From positions 62,001-126,000 of the forward strand of contig BOKO01000007.1 in the NCBI GenBank assembly GCA_016861025.1: a DNA stretch of 64,000 nt, in the 5' to 3' direction. Shown piece after piece: positions 41,882 to 50,210 of this stretch (positions are counted from its first letter, which is position 1; the number at the start of each line of letters is the position of its first letter). A program made the translations under genes and the position numbers. This DNA comes from Chloroflexota bacterium. Its GTDB lineage: Bacteria; Chloroflexota; Anaerolineae; Caldilineales; Caldilineaceae. The notes under the pieces were generated by a model that was not told where the DNA came from, ran no database searches, and worked only from the letters and a program-made list of their open reading frames with translations.

Positions 41882-42838
41882 TCAAAGCGCCTCTTTGAGA
41901 TCCCAAACGCCTTCGCGACAAGCAAACTGGCGCCGACAAACTGTGCATTGCACGCGATCTTCGCCGAGCCGATTGAGCGGCTCTGCTGCACAGATCGGAC
42001 AGCGCAGCAGGTGCGCCAGCGCTTGTTCATCGGTCGTGAAATTCACGCGTGCGCCGCCTTCGGGCGCATTGGCTCGCAAAAAAACGCTTGGCGCCAACGG
42101 ATACGTTCCACCAATAGCAAACAGCCAGCTATCGATACGCGCCAATGTTTCAGCGTTGACTCTCTTCTTGATTGCACTCAGGCGAAAATGCGACACTGCG
42201 TAACGCCGTTCGATATGCAATCCGGCTTCTACAAAACGTTTTTCCATCCATGCTGGATGAAAGTCATAGTTCAGTTCGACGAACTCGACCGGCTTCTCAT
42301 CCAGAGGCGACCATGATTGACGCCGCGCCACCCAGCGCGCCAACGCCTTAAGATTGCGCTTATTGGCAAACTCGATCACGCCCACGCTGTGTCGATGCAT
42401 GACGCGGCGCAATTGTTGCAGCGCCGCGGGCACGTCGGCAAGATGGTGCATTACTCTCACCATCACCAATGAATCGAGAATCCCGCTTGCCAATGGCAAT
42501 GAATACAGGTTGCCAGCGATAAAAACAAATCGCCGATCCTGTCCCAGGTCACGCGCCGCCTCCTGCAGCAGCGTGCGGCTGTAATCGAACAGGATGACCT
42601 GCTCGTAACCGGTGTAAAGATCGGCAAGCCGCCCAAAGCCGGCGCCGATCTCGGCGATGCGCCCACCATGCGTAGGCAATAACCGTCGGATCGCCAGGCG
42701 CTCGACAGCGTCTTCGTATTGTCGCCCTTGACCCACCCAAAAATCAGCCCGGTACTGACTGTGTTCGTAGTCAATCACCGGGATCGTCACACCACTTTGC
42801 GGCTGGACAGATTCTGTCACGAATTCCGCCTTTTGCAT
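41882..42838 (-). CDS. SAM-dependent methyltransferase with C-terminal zinc-ribbon
   Basis: The 318-residue protein has a class I methyltransferase core with the SAM loop IAEIGAGFGRLADLY near residue 62 and the acidic ILFDYSRTLL strand. At the C-terminus a Trm112-like zinc ribbon CPIC...CTVC is present (about residues 281-305). The Trm112-like half usually activates or stabilises a methyltransferase, and here both are in one chain. The substrate cannot be inferred. The ATG at 42838, preceded by CGAGG, is preferred over the adjacent TTG. Its upstream region has a parS-like site, an intrinsic terminator and a strong promoter in that order going outward, so expression is probably attenuated. Confidence 0.78.
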   Translation of the reverse strand: MQKAEFVTESVQPQSGVTIPVIDYEHSQYRADFWVGQGRQYEDAVERLAIRRLLPTHGGRIAEIGAGFGRLADLYTGYEQVILFDYSRTLLQEAARDLGQDRRFVFIAGNLYSLPLASGILDSLVMVRVMHHLADVPAALQQLRRVMHRHSVGVIEFANKRNLKALARWVARRQSWSPLDEKPVEFVELNYDFHPAWMEKRFVEAGLHIERRYAVSHFRLSAIKKRVNAETLARIDSWLFAIGGTYPLAPSVFLRANAPEGGARVNFTTDEQALAHLLRCPICAAEPLNRLGEDRVQCTVCRRQFACREGVWDLKEAL

Positions 42839-42878
42839 CAAGCCTCGAGGTCTTCCACGTTCAACAGATCATGGCAAA

Positions 42879-42894
42879 TGTTTCACGTGAAACA
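42879..42894. promoter_or_regulatory. parS-like centromere site, copy 2
   Basis: A second perfect TGTTTCACGTGAAACA lies 41 nt upstream of the methyltransferase start and 2.5 kb from copy 1. On the transcript of that gene it falls between the terminator and the start codon, so bound ParB might also affect transcription. Confidence 0.88.
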
Positions 42895-42913
42895 ACACCT
42901 TCAAGCATTTTCC

Positions 42914-42945
42914 AAAAAAAAGTGGGAGCCATCATTCTCCCACTT
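42914..42945 (-). terminator. Intrinsic terminator or attenuator upstream of the methyltransferase
   Basis: On the minus strand a perfect 9-bp stem, AAGTGGGAG with CTCCCACTT (42945-42937 and 42928-42920), is followed by a run of eight U (42921-42914). It lies only about 10-15 nt after the expected transcription start of the promoter at 42990-42962. An alternative small stem, CTTCG with CGAAG (42961-42957 and 42947-42943), would overlap its 5' arm. Confidence 0.75.
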
Positions 42946-42961
42946 CGTTGCAGATGCGAAG

Positions 42962-42990
42962 ATTATAGCAGGAATGTATAGCAGATTCAA
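42962..42990 (-). promoter_or_regulatory. Strong promoter TTGAAT-17-TATAAT
   Basis: Reading on the minus strand, TTGAAT (42990-42985) and a perfect TATAAT (42967-42962) are separated by exactly 17 nt. The start is expected near 42955. Transcription runs into the terminator at 42945-42914, then toward the methyltransferase. Confidence 0.7.
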
Positions 42991-43168
42991 CACCTAATTT
43001 AAGAAAAAAATGCAAGTAAATTTGCAAAAGGGCAATTGCCAGGGTCAGGCGAATTGTTGGCAACTTCACGGAATTGCCGACAGAACTCCTCAATCACGTC
43101 GTGTGTAGTATCATGAACGGCAGAATCTCTCTGTTCCCAACATATCGACTGACAGAAAGGATTGCGCT

Positions 43169-43936
43169 ATGCAAATTGCAGGCAGAACATTTCTTGTCAC
43201 TGGCGGTGGCTCAGGGCTGGGCGCGGCGACGGCGAAACTTCTAGCCGAACGCGGTGGACGGGTGATGCTTGTCGATCTCAATGCTGAAGCAGGTGAGGAG
43301 ATGTCCATCAGGCTTGGTGATCGGGCGCGCTTTGTCCGCGCCGACGTAACAAGCGAAGACGACATCAAGAGGGCGGTCGCCGCTGTACTCGACGTGTTTG
43401 GCGTGCTGCACGGCGTCGTGAACTGCGCAGGCATTGCGATTGCAGAGAAGGTGCTCGGCAAGCGCGGCGTGCACGATCTCGGCGCCTTCACGCGCGTGCT
43501 GCAGGTGAATCTGGTCGGAACTTTCAACGTGATCCGCCTGGCAGTAGAGGCGATGGCGCAAAACGAGCCTGGAGAAAGCGGCGAGCGTGGCGTGATCATC
43601 AACACGGCGTCGGTGGCGGCGTATGATGGACAGATCGGACAGGCGGCGTATGCAGCGTCGAAGGGGGGGGTGGCGGCAATGACGCTGCCACTCGCCCGCG
43701 ATCTGGCGTCGCTTGGCATCCGCGTGATGACGATTGCACCGGGCATCTTTGCCACGCCGATGCTGGCCGGTTTGCCAGAAGCTGCGCAGGCGTCGCTGGC
43801 GCAACAGGTTCCCTTTCCGCAACGGCTCGGCAGGCCGGAGGAGTACGCCGCTCTCGTCGAGCATATCATCGAAAACCAGATGCTTAACGGCGAGGTTATT
43901 CGTCTTGATGGTGCGATTCGGATGGGCCCCAAATAA
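43169..43936 (+). CDS. HSD10-like short-chain dehydrogenase (3-hydroxyacyl-CoA type)
   Basis: The 255-residue SDR has the NAD-binding TGGGSGLGAA near residues 11-20, NCAG near 88 and the catalytic Ser (INTASVAAY), Tyr and Lys (YAASKGG). The RGVHDLGAF insertion, LPLARDLASLGIRV and the C-terminal IRLDGAIRM are typical of type II 3-hydroxyacyl-CoA dehydrogenases (HSD10). These oxidise 3-hydroxy-2-methylbutyryl-CoA and similar fatty or branched acyl-CoAs. It has an AAAGGA site before the ATG. A run of eight G (43663-43670) encodes part of the catalytic SKGGV segment, a place prone to slippage. It would fit with the short-acid metabolism elsewhere in the window. Confidence 0.88.
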   Translation: MQIAGRTFLVTGGGSGLGAATAKLLAERGGRVMLVDLNAEAGEEMSIRLGDRARFVRADVTSEDDIKRAVAAVLDVFGVLHGVVNCAGIAIAEKVLGKRGVHDLGAFTRVLQVNLVGTFNVIRLAVEAMAQNEPGESGERGVIINTASVAAYDGQIGQAAYAASKGGVAAMTLPLARDLASLGIRVMTIAPGIFATPMLAGLPEAAQASLAQQVPFPQRLGRPEEYAALVEHIIENQMLNGEVIRLDGAIRMGPK

Positions 43937-44017
43937 GGGAGTCCCGGACTTTGTCGCGTGATCGCCCATCGCAAATTGCACGAATTCTGGCGAACTGAAG
44001 CGCAGCGTTCGTTTGCC

Positions 44018-44788
44018 TTACTGCATTCGCTGCACGATGTAGGGTAGCTGGCGTAGATCATGGCAGACGGCTGTGGCGCGGGTGCCGTTGCTGCCGCGAT
44101 CGACGATGCCGGTGTAGAGAATGGCGCGCATCCCAACTGCCAATGGGCCGGCAATGTCGTTGCTCTCGCGGTCGCCGATGTGTGCGATCATCGAGGCGGG
44201 CAGTCCGAGCTCAAGCGACGCGCGGCGAAAGATACGCGGCGATGGCTTCGATTCACCCACTTCATCCGAAAAAAGAAAAATACGGAAATATTGCAACAAC
44301 CCCTGCTGGTAGAGCAGATGCCGAATCCCGCGGCCCGTGGTGTGAATCGTATCGGAGATGACGCCGAGCGTGTAGTTTTGCGCCAGCTCCGCCAGCGTGG
44401 CATGGATGTGTGGGGCAAAATCGGGGGCAATGCGCACCTCCATTGTTTCGATGGCGCGCGCCAGTTCGCTGACCTCGCGCACCAGGGCGGCGTACCGTCC
44501 CGGCGGCGGCGTCAATCCTAGACAGTCGTAGGCGTAGCTCAGCCGCCGATGCACGCCCGGCGTCCGATGATGGTTGTGCCATTCTTCGCGAAAGCGTGCA
44601 TTTGCCTGGCGAAAAGCGTGCGCCGCCTCATCGGGGTCGATGTGCGGGTAACGTCGGGTGATGTGGTCGACAAACAACACCACGCGCTCATCGGCTTTGG
44701 AAGGCAACCCCATCTGCGCGCGTTTAGGTTCGTCCGAATCGTCAGCGGCAATCGTGTCCCAAAAATCAAACGTCAACGCCTGAATCAT
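44018..44788 (-). CDS. HAD-superfamily hydrolase
   Basis: The 256-residue protein has HAD motif I LTFDFWDTIA (Asp9 nucleophile region), motif II VISDT, motif III Lys in GESKPSPRIF and motif IV HIGDRESNDIAG. The helical cap lies between motifs I and II. HAD enzymes are mostly phosphatases of small molecules; the substrate is not evident. The ATG at 44788 is chosen because motif I follows directly; a longer frame to 44992 runs through the probable relic. A TATCAT box ends 8 nt before this ATG with no Shine-Dalgarno sequence. Confidence 0.82.
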   Translation of the reverse strand: MIQALTFDFWDTIAADDSDEPKRAQMGLPSKADERVVLFVDHITRRYPHIDPDEAAHAFRQANARFREEWHNHHRTPGVHRRLSYAYDCLGLTPPPGRYAALVREVSELARAIETMEVRIAPDFAPHIHATLAELAQNYTLGVISDTIHTTGRGIRHLLYQQGLLQYFRIFLFSDEVGESKPSPRIFRRASLELGLPASMIAHIGDRESNDIAGPLAVGMRAILYTGIVDRGSNGTRATAVCHDLRQLPYIVQRMQ

Positions 44789-44796
44789 AAGAATGG

Positions 44797-44802
44797 ATGA
44801 TA
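44797..44802 (-). promoter_or_regulatory. -10 box of a possible leaderless HAD transcript
   Basis: TATCAT on the minus strand ends 8 nt upstream of the HAD start codon. The -35 region has no match, so this rests on the -10 box and spacing only. Confidence 0.3.
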
Positions 44803-44851
44803 CCATGCATAGGGGCAATGCAGGGCATGTGTGTGACCGTCGCAAATGCAT

Positions 44852-45172
44852 GCGATCCCGGGCGCCAGCCAAGAGATGAACTCTGCCGACGGCTTTGTGT
44901 GAGAGGTGGTTGCTGCCGAGTCGGTGGCCCGACGTCGCCGACGTGTGGCGAGCGTTGTTGCCAAATCTGTCGATGATGGCGTTGTTGCGCAACCTGGCGC
45001 CGCATGATAGTCGTCGGTGCGCTCATCACCGACGGCAAGGAAACGGCGACGTTGCTGCACAAGTTCGGCAATGGCGATGTCCTGTGTAAGGCGCGCATCC
45101 ATCCGAACGCAGTGCAGGCGGTGCTCGACGCCTATGTGTCGGCGCGCGTGGTTCGCTGCGTTGGGAGTCGAT
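44852..45172 (-). pseudogene. Possible relic of a trehalose-phosphatase-like HAD gene
   Basis: This gap between the AfsR-like and HAD genes holds no intact gene. On the minus strand one frame shows RRRFLAVGDERTDDY (about 45036-44992), like the GDDxTDE motif IV of trehalose-6-phosphate phosphatases. About 100 nt later EFISWLAPG resembles the end of that family. The sequence between is out of register, as after small deletions. Confidence is low because only two short motifs support it. An opposing 58-codon plus-strand frame (45004-45180) covers the same DNA. Confidence 0.3.
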
Positions 45173-48064
45173 TCAAGTGACGCTCAGCGCAAAACGCACA
45201 GCCTCGTCGAGCGTCATCCGTTGCCCCATTTGTGCCGCACGCTGATAGCTTTCCGGCGTCATATTTTGTTGGATCGATGTAAGAAATGCGTTCATCTCGA
45301 TGGTAATGTGGGCGGTGCGCTGTGCGTGCAGCCGTTCATACGCTGCAGAAGCAGCGGCAAAGAGCGTCGCTGCACGCTGATAATCGGCGCGCAGCACTGC
45401 CAGTTCAGCCATCTGATCGAGCGCTTTGGTCAGGCCAAGCTGGTCATTGAGCGCGATGCGCAGCTCAATACTCCCGCGTTTGTACACAGCGGCGCGTTCA
45501 TAGTCGCCGCGCCGCATTGCCAGATCGCCCAGGTTGGCGAGCGCCGTAGCCACGCCAACCTTATCGTCATTCCGGCGTTTGATCGCCAGGCTCTCCGTGT
45601 AGAGCGCCTCCGCCTCCTCCAACCTGCCGGAGTTGACGTAGGAAACTGCCAGATTGTTGAGCGTGAGCGCCATCTGCGCATCCGTGACGATGCCCGGATA
45701 AAGCTGCCGCCGCAACGCGAGACACTCAGTCAACATCTCTGCCGCACGTTGCGCATCACCGGCGCGCCCGAACGAAGAGCCGAGGGTGTAGAGCGCATAC
45801 GCCAACAGGGCTGTATCACCCGCAGTGCGCGCCAGCGTCAACGCACGCTCGTGAAACTCCAGCGCGGCGGCGTGGTCGCCCTGCAACTGCGCAAAGAGAC
45901 CAGCCTGTCCCAACACTTCCACCTGCTCAGTTATCGGCGCGACATCGAGCACGGCGACGGTCTGATCGAACCAACTGCGTCCCTCGGCAATGCGCCCGCT
46001 GATCTGCCAGAAGCGCGCCAGCCCGCGGGCAATGTGCATCCCGTACAGCACGCGCGCAGGGGCGGCGCCAGCGGTTAATGACCAACGCAGCGCCGCACGC
46101 AGGTTGTCTTCTTCCTCGCGCAGCGCGACCAGCCACGCCATTTGCTGCGCGCCGTAAACGTGACGTCCTGCTTGCTGTGCAAACTCATCGTAATAGGCGG
46201 CGTGCCGCTGCTGCAGCGTAGCGCGGTCGCTGGAGTCGAGCAACTGTTCGGCGTAGTCGTGTACGGTCGTCAACATCACGAACCGCACGCCGCGCTCCGT
46301 CTGCGTTGGCTGCACCATGCTGTGGTCGCACAACGCGCTCAGCGCACCCAGCACGTCAAAGGCTGCGTCTCCACACACCGCCTCGGCGGCTTCGGCGGTG
46401 AAGCTGCGCGCAAAAACAGCCAGGCGCGCCAGCAATTTCTGTTCGGCTGCGCCCATCAGCCGGTAGCTCCAGTCCAACGTGGCGCGCAGCGTCTGATGGC
46501 GCTGTTCGGCGTCACGCGCGCGGTTCTCCAGAAAAGCCAGCCGGTTGCTAAGGCGCGCCAGCAGCGCCGCCGGTGGATAGAGTTTGCTGCGCGCCGCCGC
46601 CAGCTCAATCGCCAGCGGCAGCCCGTCGAGCCGGACGCAGATTTCGGCGATGACAGCGGCATCCTCCGGGCGCAGCGCGTAGGCGGGATTGACGGCGCGG
46701 CTGCGGATAATGAAAAGCTCGATGGAAGGGATGTGCGCCAGCCGTTCGTAAGCTGGCAGATCGTCGAGATCGGGCAGCGGCAGCGGCATGACCGGATACT
46801 CCTGCTCGCCGTAGATGCGCAGCGCCACGCGGCTGGTGACCAGGAACGCCAATCCCGGTGCGGCAGCCAGCAATTCGGCAATGAGCGGCGCGGCGGCATC
46901 GACGTGCTCGAAATTGTCCAGCACCAGCAGCAGCCGCTGTCCTTGTAACCGCGCCAGCAACCGTTCCTTGAGCGCGCCGCCGCTTTCGGTCACGCGCAGC
47001 GTCGTCGCCAACGCCGCCACCATCTCGCCGGGGTCGGTGAGCGCAGCCAGCGGTGTAAAAAAGACGCCATCGGGAAAGATGTCCTCCTCCAGCAGGCGGG
47101 CAGCGGCTTCGAGCGCCAGGCGCGTCTTGCCGCTGCCACCCGGACCTACCAGCGTCAGCAGCCGCACCGGCGCCTGACTGCGCCCCAGCAAGACGCGAAT
47201 GTCGGCAAGTTCCTGAGCGCGCCCCACAAAGCTGGTCAATTGTGCGGGCAGGTTGTGGCGGTGTGCAGGCGGGGCAGATGGGGCGGGCGCCGCTGCGGAT
47301 GGCGGCGCTGCCATGGACATCGGTTCAGGCGCGTGGCGCAACGCGTCCTGTGTCACCGCCCGCCGCGCCAGGGCGTCGTAGTGGGCGCTGGTCTCGGCGG
47401 TCGGCGGCGCGTCGAGTTCGCGGCGCAGCGCCTGCTCGAAGCGGCGATATTCCAGCAGCGCGCCGGGCAGATCACCGCTGTCGGCGCGCAGGGTCATCAA
47501 TGTGCGCACGACGTCCTCACGCAGCGGCTCGTGACGGAGCAGGGTTGCGGCGGCGTCGATGGCGCCCACGTAGTCGCCGGCTGAGCGACGCTGCTCGATC
47601 AACTGCGCCAGCGCGGTCAGAAAGGCAGTGCGCAGCCGCTCGCGTTCGAAGATCAGCCACTCTTCATCGACGGCGGGGAGCAGGTCGCCCTGATACAGCT
47701 CGATGACCTCAGCCAGTTTGTCCGGCGTGCGGCAGGCGTCCTCGAATGCGGCCACATCGAGCCAGCAAGATGCAGCCGGATTCCACTGCACCGTCGTGCT
47801 GTCTACGTTGATCCAGGGAAGATCGTTGGATGCAGGCGGCAGGGCGCGACGCAGCTCATAGAGATGACGGCGCAGGTTGCTGCGTGCGCTCTCCTCGTCA
47901 AGGTCGGGCCAGAGCGTAAAGGCTACAGTGGAACGGGGCAGCGGCGCCATCCGGTTGAGCAGCAGGTAGGCGAGCAGCGGCAGCGTCTTGGGCAGCGCGG
48001 CGAAGCGGTGAGGGGCGTCGTTGATTTCCAGGCGCAGGGGGCCGAAGAGATGGATGTGCAGCAT
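45173..48064 (-). CDS. AfsR-like regulator: BTAD, NB-ARC and TPR
   Basis: The 963-residue protein has an OmpR-like winged helix (about 1-95) and a BTAD (about 95-240), then an Ala/Pro-rich linker (about 250-275). The STAND NTPase has Walker A LVGPGGSGKTRLALEAA near residue 305 and Walker B RLLLVLDNFEH near 380, and C-terminal TPR repeats run from about 590 to 940. It is built like the protein at 16531-19290 but uses the LuxR/MalT-like GPGGSGKT and LDNFEH forms. It is thus a different subfamily, common near adenylate-cyclase-like regulators. Targets are unknown. A TGTGAC-N8-GTCACA inverted repeat lies 14 nt upstream of its start. Confidence 0.87.
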   Translation of the reverse strand: MLHIHLFGPLRLEINDAPHRFAALPKTLPLLAYLLLNRMAPLPRSTVAFTLWPDLDEESARSNLRRHLYELRRALPPASNDLPWINVDSTTVQWNPAASCWLDVAAFEDACRTPDKLAEVIELYQGDLLPAVDEEWLIFERERLRTAFLTALAQLIEQRRSAGDYVGAIDAAATLLRHEPLREDVVRTLMTLRADSGDLPGALLEYRRFEQALRRELDAPPTAETSAHYDALARRAVTQDALRHAPEPMSMAAPPSAAAPAPSAPPAHRHNLPAQLTSFVGRAQELADIRVLLGRSQAPVRLLTLVGPGGSGKTRLALEAAARLLEEDIFPDGVFFTPLAALTDPGEMVAALATTLRVTESGGALKERLLARLQGQRLLLVLDNFEHVDAAAPLIAELLAAAPGLAFLVTSRVALRIYGEQEYPVMPLPLPDLDDLPAYERLAHIPSIELFIIRSRAVNPAYALRPEDAAVIAEICVRLDGLPLAIELAAARSKLYPPAALLARLSNRLAFLENRARDAEQRHQTLRATLDWSYRLMGAAEQKLLARLAVFARSFTAEAAEAVCGDAAFDVLGALSALCDHSMVQPTQTERGVRFVMLTTVHDYAEQLLDSSDRATLQQRHAAYYDEFAQQAGRHVYGAQQMAWLVALREEEDNLRAALRWSLTAGAAPARVLYGMHIARGLARFWQISGRIAEGRSWFDQTVAVLDVAPITEQVEVLGQAGLFAQLQGDHAAALEFHERALTLARTAGDTALLAYALYTLGSSFGRAGDAQRAAEMLTECLALRRQLYPGIVTDAQMALTLNNLAVSYVNSGRLEEAEALYTESLAIKRRNDDKVGVATALANLGDLAMRRGDYERAAVYKRGSIELRIALNDQLGLTKALDQMAELAVLRADYQRAATLFAAASAAYERLHAQRTAHITIEMNAFLTSIQQNMTPESYQRAAQMGQRMTLDEAVRFALSVT

Positions 48065-48077
48065 GGCTTTCAGGTGA

Positions 48078-48097
48078 TGTGACGCTGTGCAGTCACA
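48078..48097. promoter_or_regulatory. Inverted repeat TGTGAC-N8-GTCACA
   Basis: Perfect 6-bp arms around an 8-nt centre lie just upstream of the AfsR-like gene start. The half-site resembles CRP/FNR-type sites, but the centre is longer than their usual N6 between TGTGA and TCACA, so a different regulator or autoregulation is possible. Confidence 0.35.
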
Positions 48098-48122
48098 GAA
48101 AGGTGATCTACGGTGCAGTGAA

Positions 48123-48602
48123 TCAGCGTAATTCGAGCACTTGCCGCGGTAACCTCAACCCAGCTTGCTGCAATCTGCGCGCTTGCGGAGAGCCAGGGCG
48201 AATATGCACTCCTGCTTCCGTGGCAATCCAGACAAACGTTTCGATTTCGTCCGAGGGCTGAGACAGGGCGCCCAAAGCTTTTGTTTCAGTGCGCAGCCAG
48301 GTTTGCAGCCAGGCGAGTTTGCGAAGAAATGTCGAGACTTCCGTTGTTGCCGCCGGATGAACCTCAACCCAGATTGCGTGTTCACTGTCCCCACGTAAGC
48401 GAACGCCAATTCCATAATCCCAGAGATTGGCGGCTTGGGCATCGTCTGCCAAAGCGGCTTCAAGATCGATACTGCCAGTAAATCGTCTGGTATCGCGGCA
48501 CCGAATCAGGTCTCGATGTTCGCCCTTCAGCGCCTGTTTACCTGGGCGGTAGGCATCGCAGACCGGTGCAGGGGCGGCCTTGACTGCCGCTTCGAAGCTC
48601 AT
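48123..48602 (-). CDS. Conserved small protein partner of an AAA ATPase, unknown
   Basis: The 159-residue protein is rich in acidic and aromatic residues with blocks GSIDLEAAL, NLWDYGIGVRL, WVEVHPAATTEV and LRKLAWLQTWL. The Asp/Glu...Glu-x-His pattern followed by a helix could suit a nuclease-like alpha/beta fold, but no catalytic motif is certain. Its start codon overlaps the stop of the upstream ATPase gene as ATGA, so the two are translated together and probably form one complex. It is not a membrane protein. The family itself is not recognised by name. Confidence 0.65.
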   Translation of the reverse strand: MSFEAAVKAAPAPVCDAYRPGKQALKGEHRDLIRCRDTRRFTGSIDLEAALADDAQAANLWDYGIGVRLRGDSEHAIWVEVHPAATTEVSTFLRKLAWLQTWLRTETKALGALSQPSDEIETFVWIATEAGVHIRPGSPQARRLQQAGLRLPRQVLELR

Positions 48603-49768
48603 GCCGGCATCTCCTGGTGCCTACGCGCCACAACACGCGCCACAATGTCGCCAACATGCCCGCTGAACTCACTCAGCCCACCCCACCCGGCAACTGCATC
48701 ATCAGCCGCGCCAGGGTCGAGCGTTGAAATATCGGCGACAAAGCCATTGCGCTTGAAATAGTAGACATGCATCTGTTTTTGTAGCGCAGACGCAGCGATC
48801 TTACGCGTTTCCTGGTTCGTTGCCAATCCAAAAAGGTCAAGTACATCTTTCTCGCGGCCGTGTTGCGCTTGAAGTTGGCGCAGCGCCCACACAACATCCA
48901 GAACATGCGGCGAGTGCGTGGAAATACAGACGCGATAGTTACGCAGCAACAGTTCCAACACCATCAACATGACCGCCGAAATCGCATTTGGATGTAGCCC
49001 CATCTCTGGTTCCTCGATCACGACCCATTCCAGTTTCTCCCGACGCGTTGTCTTCGACGGCGGCATCAACCAGTAGAAACCGAGCAGCATCGGTACGAAC
49101 TCACGTTGACCGGCCGACCAGACCAGATAGGGTAAATTGGTTTGCTCTGCCAGCCCGCTCAACACCATGCGCTTCTGAAAGCGGTCGGTGCTGGTTTTTA
49201 GTCCGAATCCTCCGAAGATGTGGTCATCGATCTTGTCGCGCAGCGCCTTTTTAAGCCGGTTGCTTTTGGGGAAAAGATCAGGCGTCTGACCGAACTCAGT
49301 CTGTACCAACTGGTGCAGCTTTTCGCTAAACTCACGCACGACAAAGGGATCGCCAGATCGATAATCGGTGAACGGGCGTGTCAAGCCATCGCGCAGGCTC
49401 AGCACGCGCTGCGCAGGGATGAAGAACAGTCGCTCGTCCTTTGTGCGTTTCCCACGCAGCAGTGCAGCCAGGTCGATCGTCTTTGCGTCTACGACCAGTT
49501 GGGTCGTGTTCGGAGCGTAGACGTTCGCCATCCCTTCGCCAAAGTATAGCTCGAGGAAATTGCCAAGATTGCCTTGCCAGTCGATGTTAAAACGGCGGAG
49601 TTCCTCGACGATTGGGCCGTTATCCACCAGCAGTTTGAGCATTTGCAGGAAGATGCTCTTGCCGGTCGCTTGTGGCCCCACCAGCACGGTCAGGTCGCCA
49701 AAGTGAATATCGGCCTGCTTGATCTGACCAAGCGCTGTGACAGAAAGCTGATTAGGATTTGGAATCAT
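48599..49768 (-). CDS. AAA-type (AAA_21/OLD-like) ATPase
   Basis: The 389-residue ATPase has Walker A VGPQATGKS at residues 30-38, an ABC-like signature region SAGQREFVPMLLG near 236-248, Walker B WVVIEEPEMGLHP near 267-279 and the H-loop STHSPHVLD near 300-308. This is the SMC/ABC-like AAA_21 pattern found in OLD-family and many defence-related ATPases. There is no TOPRIM domain, so nuclease activity would have to come from a partner. The ATGA overlap with the downstream small protein makes a two-gene cassette. A role in phage or plasmid defence is a reasonable guess, not shown by sequence. Confidence 0.82.
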   Translation of the reverse strand: MIPNPNQLSVTALGQIKQADIHFGDLTVLVGPQATGKSIFLQMLKLLVDNGPIVEELRRFNIDWQGNLGNFLELYFGEGMANVYAPNTTQLVVDAKTIDLAALLRGKRTKDERLFFIPAQRVLSLRDGLTRPFTDYRSGDPFVVREFSEKLHQLVQTEFGQTPDLFPKSNRLKKALRDKIDDHIFGGFGLKTSTDRFQKRMVLSGLAEQTNLPYLVWSAGQREFVPMLLGFYWLMPPSKTTRREKLEWVVIEEPEMGLHPNAISAVMLMVLELLLRNYRVCISTHSPHVLDVVWALRQLQAQHGREKDVLDLFGLATNQETRKIAASALQKQMHVYYFKRNGFVADISTLDPGAADDAVAGWGGLSEFSGHVGDIVARVVARRHQEMPA

Positions 49769-49989
49769 CTTGTTCGCTCGTCTCGTGCATTGGGCGGTGC
49801 GACGGCTTTAGAACAAACAGGTTGCCGTCGGTATAGACAGATTTTGGCGCTGTACTTGTTTCCACGATGAATTATACAACAGCATCAGCCGTTCCTTAAC
49901 TGCCGTCCACCCCTTCGGACGCGTTTCGGACGCGCCCCCGCTATCCTGTCGCCAGACGGAAAACGGATAGCAACAAGGAGAACTCAACC

Positions 49990-50187
49990 ATGCTCGCACT
50001 CAAACAACCACGGATGCTGATGAACTGGCGCGCTATTGTGCGCTGGCTGTCGACAGCCCGGCTGCCCGCCCGCCCGCACATTCCCAGCGGCTTTTCGGTG
50101 GATAGCCGCCCTGAATCGCTGCCTGCGCCACGTCCACACGAACGTTCACCGCTGGCGCCGACATCGTTTCTGCCGTCGCTGCGCTAG
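49990..50187 (+). CDS. Small basic, proline-rich ORF
   Basis: The 65-residue frame has AAGGAG 10 nt before its ATG and ends 23 nt before the giant secreted protein. It is basic and Pro-rich and has no recognised domain. Its last residues (SPLAPTSFLPSL) resemble a segment of the neighbour's N-terminal region (PPAPTSWLPAEL), and the DNA also matches there, with GCGCCGACATCGT in both. It may be a translated leader or a remnant of a duplicated 5' end of the giant gene. Confidence 0.45.
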   Translation: MLALKQPRMLMNWRAIVRWLSTARLPARPHIPSGFSVDSRPESLPAPRPHERSPLAPTSFLPSLR

Positions 50188-50210
50188 AGAAAATGAGGAG
50201 GAACCAAACC

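Noticed and set aside
43663..43670. Run of eight G as a phase-variation switch in the SDR
   Set aside because: It lies in the conserved SKGGV segment and the frame is intact; one tract with no surface function is weak evidence.
43111..44154. 347-codon minus-strand frame over the HSD10-like gene
   Set aside because: Ser/Pro/Cys-rich shadow of a well-supported SDR; crosses into the HAD gene end.
45004..45180. 58-codon plus-strand frame MIVVGALITDGKET...
   Set aside because: Overlaps the end of the AfsR-like gene and the minus-strand relic, with no binding site or family; codon use alone does not decide.
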